Assembly (NCBI GenBank): GCA_019843655.1
Contig: JACDQD010000005.1
Location: 13,047,575-13,111,574, forward strand
Origin: Lethocerus indicus
Lineage: Eukaryota > Arthropoda > Insecta > Hemiptera > Belostomatidae
DNA: 64,000 bases
Direction: 5' to 3'
A program made the translations under genes and the position numbers. Within the stretch, counting starts at the first letter, position 1. Every line of letters starts with the position of its first letter. Under the pieces are notes generated by a model. It was given only the letters and a program-made list of their open reading frames with translations. It searched no databases and was not told the origin of the DNA. Positions 50,401 to 63,780 of this stretch are shown here, one piece after another.

Positions 50401-53400
50401 TTCGGAATACCGGTATTTCGCATTCAAGTACAGACAGCGATATTATGTGGTACGAATAAGTTATTACAAAGCGCGTACTATACCTTCTGCCGGTTCCAGA
50501 ATGATGAGAGATCTGCGTTGGGTCTCTATGCCGGTGACTTCAGAATTATGACTCATACAAGATTTGCATTCCGGAATAATCGTAGCAGACATTTTCGCAG
50601 CAACATCTTGCTTTCTTATTTATCGTACTCATTTCTATGGGTCAGTCAGGCTTCACGGATACGTTATTAGAATTAATGAAATTTGACATGCACATAAAAC
50701 TAGTGTAACATTTGAGAAAGAATCGGGTTTTCGACAATCGTGATGAAAACGGAACCGTTTTCCACTATTCAGAATTATTTATGCCAATGCTGAGTGTAAA
50801 ATTATACATTTGCGCGATGAGTATGGGAGGGCATGCTATTTTGCGACCCAGTTTGGTCGGTGCTTGCGTCTCGAGAAAACTGGAGCACTGGATATTGTCC
50901 GCCTGAATAAAGGAGTCTGGGACGTGCCGACCTCGTAACAGTTTTTAAATAATTAATTAAATTTTCCGCCAACGTTACGGACATTTACCGCGACGACGCA
51001 TCGCAGCGTTATATAATTTCTGAGGAGCAAAAAGTCACAAAGTGTTATATTATTTATTAGTCGATGATTGTTGTAACTTTTACAAAGGATGAACTCGGAT
51101 GTACTTATAAAAATAAGTACAAATCACCCTGAAGCGAGCGATAAATCTGGGCTGAGGATGAAAATTTAAGCACCCGGAAGTAATATCCACGAAATAGCTA
51201 TTATATTACGATGGCCGGTTTCGTAGGGTTGAGGCCCCATATAAGCGCCATTAGCAGGGGGGAATAAGCAGGCAGAGAGAGGACGGAACGGTGTCGAAAC
51301 GCCGCCTTTCTTCCCTAATTGTGCAATATTGAGCAATCGGAAAACGGGCTTATGGAGCGACACAAAGCTTGGCGCAACAGCGATCGTAATTATTTCGAGT
51401 AATTGTCCGGCGGGACGGGACCCCGCAGCACATCCTCAGCCCCACAGTCAGAACCAACTGTCGCTTTCTTTCTTCGATAACACAGGTGCGTTCACCCGCC
51501 GGTGAATAGCCTCGCGTTAATGGTCCACCCCCGTTACCCGTTTAAGTTCCAGCTCAGATTGTCCGCCGATCGCTGTTCGGACACTAATAGACAGTTTTGC
51601 ACGTCCCAGCGCACGATTGATTTTCATTCACGTCGGTTAGGCACAAGTCAACAGGTGAGATCTTATTATGGGGCAGTGTAGAAGTATGCTCGATAGAAAG
51701 TCCGCCGAAAGGAGTGCTAATAGTTTCCGTTTTGAACATTTCCTTAATTCATAATAATTTATCCCCCCCATTATAACCTAGCCTCACAGTACGGCTTCAG
51801 TTTTAAGAGTAATCGAGCCGTCGAATAATGTGTAGGCATTTAATGAGAGGCATATCTCCCCATACATAATTTCCCAGCAAGTAGTCCTCTTCCATACATG
51901 GCTCTAAATAATTTTTCAGTATCCAAGGTTGGGAATATCATCCCTTCTTTAGCCTTCGTTTTCCGATCGTTTAACTTCTGTATCCACCTTGGGGATAGCT
52001 GACCGCGACACTCGGGGCTGTCGGTCCACTTTTACCCCGTCAATAAAGCCCCCGCATCTCGAAATAAAACGCCTGCCGACGTTCACCCGCTTCATGTCCG
52101 GGCCAAGGACGCCAAGGTTACCCCGCCGGCTCGTCGCAAATGACTTTCTCCCATCGTTTAATCATCAGCCCGACTGCATTCCGCTATTATCGCGACCCAC
52201 TTGCGACGCACCTCGTCAACCCACGGCCTAAGAGCTGTCGGCCGAGACATCGCTGGACTCGGTACAACTGCAAAACTTTGCGAGAGTAGTCGAGGTCTGA
52301 GGTAATTAATTGCCTGAAAGGTAAAACTATCTCGGCGGCTTCAATTATTGGCTAATCGCTTAGCCAGTGCGTAGGCACATATTTTGTGTAGGTATATCCC
52401 TGAAATGACTATTACGGGTAATCTCAATATTTAACCTCCGGGAGGATCTGCAAACGTCTCCAGGAGTTACGCAAATGTCCCGATAAAGTGACATTTTCTA
52501 CTGCTGTAAACATTCAGGCCGCGAGTCACCCGCCTTAAAACCGCATTTCGGTATTTACATAAGCGCCCTGGGAGAGACACGACTTTTAACGGCGCAATAC
52601 GGGGGTTTTAAAATATTCAATAGCTCTTATAACATCGAGATAATATTCATGCTGTCACTAAATGTCTGTAACAGATCTTGTCTTTTTCTATATTACACCA
52701 TACGGTGTGTGAACTCACTAGTATTTGAAAGAACAGTTTTATCTCATAAAAGAAGCTCTAACGAAATCTCCTTCTCCGACCTGCTAAAAGACAGGAGTGA
52801 GTATTTGGCAATGGGGTTGTTTTTTGTCTTCGGCTGCCCCCGATTGCCCGGAGCATCACGACATCCTCCGGCGGCATCTCGGCATTACAAAACGAATGAT
52901 GGTCAGCCTCGGAGGGTGTCGCAACGGCTAGCTCGTCCCTACGCGCAACTTGTGCGAAAAGGATCCGATTTAAAGCGGGAAAAAAGGAATAGACGAGTAT
53001 TGCGCCAATCGAGAGTGGACCTCCCCCCGCCCCATATCTGGGTCACCGGCAGATTACCGACATGACTTGGCCCATTACACCGCTCGAAGGAATTCCAGTT
53101 GGCTCTCTGCGCAAACCATTCTCCTTTGACAGCAACCGAGTTAACTGGTCTATAGCTAATTTTCTACTGTAATGTCTGCTGTATTATCAATGATCCTGTC
53201 TGTACATTTGCCTCACTTTACATTAATGCTGCACATTTTCACTGCAACGTTCTCGCTACACATACATGGAATAAATTACTTCTTCTCACAGGAGTAAGGT
53301 CAAGTTCTTAACAGTTTAAGCTGTGTCATCATTAGGACTCTTGCAAGTAAGTGGAATTCCGTCATTCGGATGTGGATGTACCAGGACCACGTGTTTCGGT

Positions 53401-56400
53401 CTGTGTTATGAACTTGCATATTTTAAATCTCTAAGCGTTTATATTTAATCATCTCATGACCATGATATCGACCTAATTGATTAGTTTTCGAATGCGTACT
53501 GCGCTTCTTCGCGTTTTCTATGTTGGCTTATTCGAGGTATTAGAAATCATTCCGGATTCGGCGTCGGACAGATAATGAGATTCCTGGCCACTTTTGTCAC
53601 TATTAGAATAAGAAGTCTCGTCGTCAGCGCGGGCTTTTATTGAGGACGCCCGTTGGCAAGAGGGCGGGGGGATGGCTGAGGGCAGGCTCGAGCGAGGCCT
53701 TACGTGACCTCCCGCCAGGGGGAAAGTCCTGAGCTCCTTATTAACGAAAACTTTTTTTGGGGGTTTCAGAAGATTTCTCCTGTCACTATGATCCACGGTG
53801 GGTCCTACCATGTCGGGGTCCTAGGTCGGTGAAATGTCAGTGTCACTCATCATAGACGCTATGTGAAGAGTAGTATTTTCTGTCTATTCGTATATGATTG
53901 AATCAGATCTTTATCCATTACAAAATACACACAATGGATGAAAACATTTCAACGGTAACACCGACCGTTTACCTGACTGGAGGTTGTACGAATAGATTTG
54001 ATAACCGAATAGAAAGCTCCCCGAATGGTTACATGTTGCACATTTCATATTCCTGAAATAGAATGAAATAGAAATTCAGGACGCCGGACGACTGAATTTC
54101 GAAAGCCATTTATTATGGACCGACTCGAAATGGCTGAGTTCATGAAAATTCCCACCGAATTAAACCGATAAGATCGACAAGAAGCGTCGTCAAATTAGAC
54201 AACTTTCTCAACCGACTGCCATGGCAACTGGGATGCGAGTTCGTAATTGTCAATTCGGCACGCGTTTGTGCCGACGATGGTGCCCGAGATGGCTCGCTGT
54301 CAGGCATGAAGGGACGAGGCGATAATCTTGGAAAAATTCCGGGGAAGGAAAGTCTCGGTGGGAATGGAGCCGGGAATGCGGCAAAGAGCCGGCCGCAGGA
54401 TTGCAATCTTCACATAGCCTATCTTGAAGTGGAATCCGTTTTTAATTGACCGATCTGGCTGCTGTTGGCTTTTACTGAAATGTCACCCGAGTCTCGATTT
54501 CGAAATTCGAAGCCGAGGGCCGGTAGCATCCGATGCAAAATTATTATCTTATTATGTAATTTTTAGCTTTATTATTGGTTTCGTTTAGTACGTGATAGTA
54601 ACCAATTCGTAAGCCCAGTCCAAAAATTGAGGGGAAATAAACGGCCTATCACCGTGTGACATCGACCGCGTGAATAGTTGCAGCGTAACCGCAATGGTGT
54701 AAAACGCAATTGGACGACTGCCTTTGACGTTTAAAGCCGTTTTCCATTCAGACTCCGGAAATAGTAATTTCCCAAGCGCGCCACACTGACCGAACCGAAC
54801 TACATTCTCAATCACGCAGCCCCAGTCATCACTCCCGGAAAATTCGACTCGGTTACGTAATGAAGTCTTACCGGGGTCGAATTGTTTGAACAGAAATGAA
54901 TAGGCCGGCTAATAGCACTGCTTTCACGGCACCAACAGGCCCACAATAAGTAGCCTTTATAATCTATCCAGGCGTCATTCAACCGCCTGACTTCCCTTAT
55001 CGTGTTACGACATATTTCTACATTCGGTTTTATATTTCGCCGTTCTTCAAAAACTGAAATGCCGTAATAATTCCTGGATAATAAATGCTAATTTAATATT
55101 CAAATAAAACCAAGTAAATGCTTCTGTACGATCCGCTAACCGAATGTTACCCCGTACAGTCAACTGTAATCATGTTAAAAGGTAGTGGAAACAGGAAACC
55201 CGGATTTTTCTTCGCGAACCTCCAATTAAGTACCATAAATTAAAATAATTGGTAATTATTACTATTTTATTACCGATTCGATATTAACTCTACGGACTAA
55301 ATCTATTGACAAAACCTGATTTTCATTGGTATTCCGTACTTTTATTCATTATTTAAATAATGTTGGATATAATTTGAAATACTTTTAAATAACTTCGTTT
55401 TAAATAATGTCTAAAACTGCTCGTTTGTTGTCGCGTTGCGGAATATCCACGCCAGGATGTTGCGACATTCGTCGCATGAAGTATACCGAGAGTAAAGGGG
55501 GACAGAAAGCGGACCAATTACAGGAGCCAACCAGTCGTGTTAACAATATACAACGCGACTTGCCTTTATCGTCTCCAAAAAACCGTGAACAAAACATCAA
55601 CAAATTTTCCAGCGAACAGAATAAGGACACGTGAACTCATCTAGCTTCATTATTAAATATCCAGTTTTAGGATAATCGGGACCGGTTTGTCAATGTGAAA
55701 ATAGCAAAAATTGTTGTAGCGAATTGTCCTTGTATTACACACGTATAAGATGCTCCAAAGTGAGCGGGAAGGAATGTTTGACTGGTCGTTACTCCGTCTG
55801 CGTTGGCATTATAGAATCAGGACGACGCGACACTGCTGGGACTTCCAACAAGATGGAAAGTATAAGGCTACTGCCATAAATAAGGACGGTTCAAATTGGT
55901 ATTCACCGCGCCGGCTAGCAGTCGGTTTCTTTTCCATCCTAGATTCCTGGAAGGACGGTAAAAGGAAGCGGATTTTACGCGGCGGGGGAGTAACGAGCAG
56001 GCGCAAACGACAATTACGCAAGTGGTGGACGGTGTGAGAGCCTCATCCATCGACAGTTGAGCAATACCACGCACCGGATCCCACTTTCTGTTTTATTATT
56101 ATTTCAAGGCTCCCACAACTGAATCGTGACGTTCCCCCTATCCTCAATTCATGTGACACTTAGTTGCTGGAACTTTTTTCCCTCGTCCGAGTACGATTAC
56201 GATCTTAGCGAGAGGAGAGGAGTTGCCTCATCCTGATTAAAGGAAGTGAGGTGTTAGTTGTGCTCATAAATTTTATTTTAGACTAAAATTTAAGGGGATA
56301 AAATTGTAAAAAAACTGTCATAAGAACCTCGGATGGCAGGTTCATTTATTCATCTTATTTAGTTCATCGGAACAGAAAAAATAATTCGCAAAAGAACTAG

Positions 56401-59400
56401 AACTTGAACAACTTGAAACAGATTCTTTTTAATCTTCGGGGGAAGGAAATTCTATTTTTGCCAAGAGATACTAACGCATGATCAGCGCAGTCCTTTCCAG
56501 TTTCGCGTAATAGGAATCAAAGCTTTCTTGACAAGAAAGGACGGACAAGATGGCATATTTGGAAATTCCTATTCCCCGTCGGACAATAAACGCTGATTTC
56601 TACGACGCGTCGCCTCGAGCACCACTATGGGTTCCAAAAGGATGTCACGGGCCCTGTTATTCCGGGCTGTCGGGATTTTATGACGAGATGTCACGGTACA
56701 GTACGTTCGAAAGGCAAATACATTGCGTGGGTTGTGCAACGGTTGCTTTGCACTTTCAGTGTTTGTGTCGTGACCAGCGGCCCTCCGGTTTCCGGCCTTT
56801 CCTTCCCATTCCATCTACCACACGCTCAACACTGGCGCCCATTCAACACTGCCGACTCCACAATGGGCAGAATTCGTCTCACGCCCATTAAACGTAAAGA
56901 TGATTATTTTCTCAACAGGCTAACTAAATTCCGCCCCCATCTCCCCCAGTCCGTCTCATCAATATACCCAATGTTCCTTCCATTTTCTTGAGAGTTTCCT
57001 GTATATTCCCAGGGGACCATAGAATTCAAATGTTAATCATTCTTCCATTAAACTCATACATGTAAATCATACCTCTTTATAAAACTAAATACACCTCAAA
57101 AAATATACTATTACCGTATACGAACAATATTTGAATAAATTAATTATGGTATTGAATATTATTAAAACTGCATTAAATTAATTCACCTATGCCTTGATTT
57201 CCATTTATTTTTTAATTGCTCACGTTATTATACTTATTACACGTTGATTATATCAATTCCGTTGTTCTATCTATAATTAATCTTACTTTCGGCACTAAAG
57301 TCATAATTTAAAAACAGGGAAATTATTATTGGTATAGGCTTCTTACATAATTTTTTAGAAGAATAGTTTAAATCATTCCACTACAATATTGTTAGAAACC
57401 GATGAGGGGGGATATTAAATCCTTCCTGTGAGATGACTTGCGGAAAGTCACGGGTAAAAAAGTATGATTAACGGTGTAATTCTGGATTGTGAGCGATGAG
57501 TTCTGGGATTGTAAAAAAAGGATGTCATTGTTCCTATAAGAATTCCTAGATTTAAGTGAGTTCCGAGGAAACGGAAGCAATGTTGATGAGACAACTTTCT
57601 CCTTGGGAATAAGGAATAGAGACGGTAAGGTCTGCCGAAAGTGCGAGGTTATACCTCCGCAGATCGTGAATCCGGGACCGTTAAGCCGGAGGAAGAAAAC
57701 GGCGCCCACCTTTCACCGCGACCACTTTCTTCGGTGACCTACCCTCCTCAGCCGGCCGCTCAATGGCCAAATCACGCGTCCGCAGAGAAAGACCGCGTAC
57801 CGCACAAGGGTACGCAGCATTGCTCAGAAAAGAGGAAAAGTATCAAAACGAAGATTCGTGGGTTGGACCCGAGGGCAAGGCTGAGCCCACAATGAAGAAG
57901 AAATAAATGACTTCGGACGTTAAATCGCATAGAAGCGGTCGTCAGGTAGTATTGAGGGCAAAACTTTCACAGGTGCTGCCCAGAAGAGAGAATAATTAAA
58001 AAAACAATCCGCCGGTTTGACAAACATACAGCGCACTCTGTATACTCTACTGGTCTACGCACAGTCAGATTTCCTTCGTTTCTTCGCTACTAGTTTTATT
58101 CCTTCGACCTGCGATCACGGTATATTCTTTCTTGAATTTCCGTGAATTAAATTGTGTAATTACAGAAGAATTTTAGATAATATTTCTTCATGTCTTATCT
58201 AGATAAAGGTGATTAACCGAAATAAAACAAAAAAATTAGAATTGTAGAAAGTTCAAATTTTTCTTTCACAAATTTACCGCTATTAAAGTTTCACCGTATT
58301 TCGGCGGACTGCCTCCGTAGGACTATTTTTTAAAATTAGAAAGTCAAATAATTGTTAGATCCAATCGAAGGGGGAGAGAGAGAGCGTTCAATTAATAATG
58401 AGACTCCTCTGTTAAATTCCGCCCATTTTCCGCTTTGGTCTTCCCCTAGACTGGTTTTCAGTAGGTCAACTTGGCGAGGCGCGGATTGGGAAACTCGCGT
58501 TCCACAAACCGCCCGTAATAAGGCAGGACGGCTCGCGAGTGATTAATTCTCTCACACTTGGCTGTCCCTCGACCCAGATAGGCACGTAACACACTCCTGT
58601 ACTAGAAGATATTCGTGTTACTGAAATAAACCAGTTACGCGTAGCCGCCTATGTCTTCAGCCATGCTATCGAGCCTATACATAGATAATTGAAAGACAAT
58701 TACAAAGTGACCGGCGATAGTAGTTAGTTTGCGGTATATGACAGCCATGTGTATACGGAGTTCGATTATCGGTTTTTAACCAATATGATGAGAGATATGA
58801 TGTGAGATGAACGAGCGAAGGTTTCCGCGACCGGAAGCGAATTATTACTATCTAATTTCCGGTAACATCGCGAGATACAGTAGAACCTCGGGCAGCAGGT
58901 GCTTAACATCTATCTGACCACGTTTCTTCCTGTTTTTGTGTGGGATCAGAATGATGGAACCACCACCACCACCAGCACCAAGAAATAAACATTTCTACTG
59001 GAGCTCAAGTGTTCTCCAAAAATAGGAAGAACCTTGGACAGACGGGGGTTCAACGCCTGATGTCCGCGGTTCTCCCTACCTGGAGTGTCACGCGATCATA
59101 CCGGAAGTTAGACAGTAATAATGTAGGAGATTCCCGCTGGAATTACGAGCGTGACAATAGTCGCCAGCAGCGGTCACCGGGTTGCGTAGCGACAGTGACG
59201 CAAATTCCTTCCCCAGAGTAACTAGGCAACCCTTAATTCTATTGTTGTTGTCAATATTTATTGTCTCGGATATTATTTAACAACTCTCGGAACGACAGTC
59301 TGTGGTTTGGCCAATGTAATTAGAGAGCCGTTTTTACAATACGGATCCCGTTGTGCAACATCCGATAAGATGCCACCTCGGTGTTGTGACAATGTCCCAA

Positions 59401-60085
59401 ATAGACAGGGCCCAATTAGATTTGCTCGGTGTTGAGACCCAACCAGTGAACCTACTCGGTGGCCTTAATTGGAGATAAACATGCGACAATTTCGATGGCG
59501 TGCCTCGCAATAGTATTTCGGCTCGTCTGTCGTCGCTGACCCCTACTCGAAATCAACTCCTTTCTGTCATCTATTCTTTCTGCAATACGGCTGGTGGATT
59601 TCACAAGATATTGCTAGATCTAATGAACATTTCCTGCCCGCCACCCCCCTTCATTTCTCCTCCGCGTGTTACTCGGTTGCTATTTCGAGAAGATTTCGGT
59701 CCCCATATGATAGTGTGAAGGTGCCCGTTCGGCTGGGAACGGGCTAAATTTCGAAATGCTCATATTCGGTGAGAATCAAAGTAGAAAACCCGCTTCCTTC
59801 GACCCCATCTCGGCCGCATTGTTAGCCAGACGTTCGTTCCCATATCGGCTGCTGAGCCTGAAGATACTTTGTATTTCGAGACAGCCAAATTTATTGTTTC
59901 GTGTTTCCTACCCAAAGGGAATGTTGCCTATTTAAGCGATTATTAGTTGGTAGCATTTAGGAGTTAGTGATGGGGAAGGGGGAGTTTGGCGCCCCTAAAA
60001 CTCGATTACGATATCGAGCATTTGATGGTAATTAGCGCGGGACTATCCTGTAGCGTTCTCTGAATGTGTCATTAAGTAATTGAGT
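41449..60085. other. non-coding DNA, presumed intron or intergenic
   Basis: There are about 18.6 kb without a supportable gene. Open frames are under 140 codons and lack family resemblance or exon signals. Items seen: a 14-base poly(A) run near 41885-41898, a G/A-rich ggcaggcagggaggcagg repeat at about 43208-43228, weak hammerhead-like fragments near 45024 and 58448, and an accaccacc run near 58961. Homeodomain-like TAATTA sites are frequent. Confidence 0.5.
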
Positions 60086-60380
60086 AATACCTGTTTTGTG
60101 GTCTGCGAGGGGTTGGAATACCGTAGATTTCGTGTGTTTCTGTCTCCTCTCGCTGGTTTGGTCTTTGCTAGACCGGTTTCGGCTGCTCGCCATCTTCAGT
60201 AGCGGTGTTAGCTACTTTGGATGTTTTTTGGGCATCCTCACTGCACTGTCACTGTCACTTGTACTGTGGTGGTTGTCTGTTGTGTACATACATATGTCTT
60301 ATTATTGTGTTTTTCTGGATGTCTTCTTGCATTGGGAGGGATTTAGTTACGAGGGGGTGGTTTGTTGTACCTTCGTAACA
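60086..60380 (+). mobile_element. 290-bp dispersed repeat, copy B (Penelope-like/retrozyme-like remnant)
   Basis: This matches copy A at 41156-41448 in opposite orientation over most of its length, starting at aatacctgttttgtggtct. It contains a near-complete hammerhead core on the minus strand (60167-60203). The right part (about 60265-60380, T/G-rich) aligns only loosely with copy A. The short open frame across it is not a real gene. Confidence 0.65.
60167..60203 (-). ncRNA. hammerhead ribozyme motif, minimal stem III type
   Basis: On the minus strand the order is: stem I 5' strand GCTA (60203-60200), CTGAAGA box (60199-60193), stem II UGGC-gagc-aGCC, GAAAC box (60180-60176), a two-base-pair self-complementary stem III ACCGGT, cleavage triplet GTC, and stem I 3' strand TAGC (60170-60167). 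All invariant core bases of the hammerhead fold are present. Very short stem III hammerheads that may act as dimers are the form described in Penelope-like retroelements and animal retrozymes. Activity is inferred, not shown. Confidence 0.7.
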
Positions 60381-63300
60381 TAATAAAAGAAAAAAGAAAT
60401 TCCCAAAGTTATGCTATATTTGCCCCGCTAATATTACTGACTACATTTTGAGAATATTGTTTCAATTATGAACTGTATTCTAACTGCGCTGAATCACCGC
60501 CGATATTAAACGAATTACATTAGTTCATATCTGATAAGATGAAAGATTTTTTTGTCAGTATTCAAACTGCTTGAGCAACCGAAATAAGGTTCGTGGCGAA
60601 AAGTGGAATGAAGCCACCTATTTTCACACATTAATATGAGTCATGAACTCATTTAGTATCCCTTGAAGATGGGAAAGTTTCTCTCCAATTAAACTAATCT
60701 GGTTCTATTGAATACGGTGTTAATGGGGTGATTTTTACTTGTGAAGGATCGCAACTATTTCTTCTGCTTAAATCCCAAATTCGGTTCAGAATCTGGCTGA
60801 ATTTGTAAATTTTTAATTTACAGGCACCATCCGTTTTATGAATTAGATCATCGAAACCATTTATGCTTTCCAACTAAAGGATGAAACTGAACAAAATTAG
60901 TTCAGTTGTATAGAATTAGCCCTAGGCAGGATAGGCATAATATATCTACCTCGAAACAGGAGGGGCAAATGTGTGTAGTAAATTAATTATAATAGAATTA
61001 AGTTAGATACGGTAATTGCGATCTAAACTGTTCAAAATGCGTGTTGTAAGATGGAAATCAGCTGGGTATTGAGGGTCGACTATAATTGTTGTTGCATTGT
61101 TATTTCCTTCCAGGTAATTATTCTATTCAGGCGGAGTCGTGATTGTTCACTTTCATAACACGTTTGTGAAAGTTCATACTGTCTGTTCGTCCGTGGTTCA
61201 ATACAGATGCAGATTGAGTGTGCGTAGTCGTCTGAGGAATAATGTAAATATAAATTCAATTTGAAAGTTGAATGTTGGTAGACGATAAAACACATGCAGG
61301 ATTGTTTCCGCATAGATTTGATATCGATTCTGTTATTTCAACCATTCCTGTAACAAATAAAAATTGAATAAAACGTTTGGTGACCATTTGAAAAGTTTAA
61401 TTTTGGAATTTTAAAAGAGGCCGTGCGATTTAGGTTTTCAAGATATAATTATTGTTTATTATTTTTATATCTACTTATATGACTACTTTATATCTTCTCA
61501 TGATGAAGTCCAAGTGTTGCTTGTGTCACCGTGGTCCCCTTCAATGCGTGTGTGACGCAACCGCTCCACTTTGTTTTCGCTACAAGAAAGAGAAAAACCT
61601 CATTTGAATGCTTTCCTTGCCTGGCCGTTGCATTTCTGGCCCGCAGTTGAAACTGTCGGTTGAAATAATCGATTACGGCAAATCGATTACTTGAGTTGCT
61701 CGATTTCCGGAGAGAGAACCGTTTTACTTACCGTTTATTTTTACTTTTTCCCTTCTTCGCAATACTAAAGTCGTACGATAAATCGACTTAATTATCGTAT
61801 ATACTATTTTTATGAATCGCATCATATTATGTATTGTTATTTTATTATTACAACTAAGAATTCATAGTGAAGACAGGATTTGAAGGGCTGACATCCAGGA
61901 CGAAAACCAAGGGTACACAGAGAGAAAGGAAAGGAATGAATGGTAATAAAAAAAGCCTTTCTTTTTTTGCATCGTGGGAGAAGATTGACACTGGGGTTAT
62001 GGCACATCTGGCACAGGCGTACGTGACCAGAACAACACAGGAAGCGGTGCGGCCACCAAATCATAAAATAGAAAGGCTTGCCCCCGACCGAGCGTTTCCT
62101 TATTTATTTTAAAACATTTTTAAAAACATTGAAACTCAGTTTTCCCAGTTGTTTACAATGTGGCATCATTTTTTCCAAAACACTTGAATTCATTAATTCC
62201 CCTTTAACCAAATACCTATCTGCAACAAAAGATCTATTTCCAAGGAAACTGTGTTTTAACTTACTTTATTAAGTACTTACTAATTAGATTAGTTATAACA
62301 CTATTCTGACTAGGGGTTAAACGCTCCGCCGGAGGCCGGCCTCCGCCCATTTGGTCGAAATGTGTTGCAATTTATTAATAAGCTTGATATTTTTGTCTTC
62401 GGGAATGTCCCAACCGGCCAACTCTACGGTAGCGAAAGTATTAATTACGTAGGTTCTAGAATTTGGCTCCGAATTTAGTCCAAGCAAACGGCAATAGCCT
62501 TGAAAGTAACCCAAATTTTGGGTGGAATGGAACTCTCGAAAATGCCCAACACTGGTTTCACAATATTTTTCTGGTGTCCGATAAATTGAGAAGAAGAAAA
62601 ACGGGTAGTGGACTTTGCTCAGTGACAATAAGACGTTTTCTTTGTGGGCTATTAGAGATGTAACAATCGACTAGAAAGGTTTGATTATTGTTTGTGAGAC
62701 CAGTTTATTAACTGGGTTTATTATGGGTTATTGCCCATTGAATAATTAGTTGCAATTATTTACTCTTACAAGTATTTTCCAAGACATCAGTCTTTCGATA
62801 TTTTAAGGCATTGTCGACGACGTAAATAATCACAGGAAGATGATAATGGATGATGGACGAAAACAGGAGTAAATTCTAGGGAAATAAAAAAATAAATCCT
62901 GTCCCTCGTTTTACTTGTCAAACCTTGTACTCCAGTTGCTAACAACAAATTCTTTGGGAGGTTTATAATCTGCGGATTGGGAATGTGAACCAAGATGAAA
63001 CCAACCAAATACAGGGTTGCGTCATTCTAAACATTTCAAAAGCGTAATTGAAGGATAGACCAGGAATGGAAAAAAAATAGTGGACGCCCTCTGAGAAGAA
63101 CTAAATTAAAAGTACTAGATTACAAGCCGGCCAACCTGTTGGCGTCACGCTTCTCCGACCGAATCATCGATGAAATTGTTTTCATGCAGTGTGATAAAGT
63201 GTGCGAATCGTGAACTGTGAATCGTGAAGTGAGCAATCTAAATTAAGTCGGATTTTATCCACAGATGACACGGTTTGGCAAATCCCAGTGAATGTTACTT

Positions 63301-63780
63301 AACCAGGTGCACTGCGGCCTTTCACACCTCGCTGGCCCTCCCTAGAGGAACGTGCTACTAGTTATCGTCTTGTGTAAACGTTTGAAAAGTAATATGAAAC
63401 GCTTCATTGTTATAATTTACGAATGTCACTAGTTATCACTAATAATTTTTTTGTATAAAAACGTCATAATGCATTACCATTTTTGCGATAACTTTAGGGA
63501 ATATCATTGAAATAGCCACCGATAAATACCACGGAAATCCGTTACGGCAGTAATCGCCACATAGCGACGCTCCAGCAAGCGTAGGCTGAGCGTAACGCTC
63601 CAGCGTTGCGTCGCGAAATCACCGTTTCATTTTTTAAATAAAACTATTCATCTCGTCGAGATTATTAATTTGGGAGAAAAATAGTTTTGCATAAAAAAGG
63701 CAGTTTTCATGTTCGATTTTTCCATATACATTCTCATGCGATCTCACGTCTCCTGACGCCGGTTCGATCTTACTCTAGAC
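60381..63780. other. non-coding DNA, nothing recognised
   Basis: AT content is a little higher than in the preceding 20 kb. No coding exon, RNA gene or repeat could be named. Confidence 0.5.
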
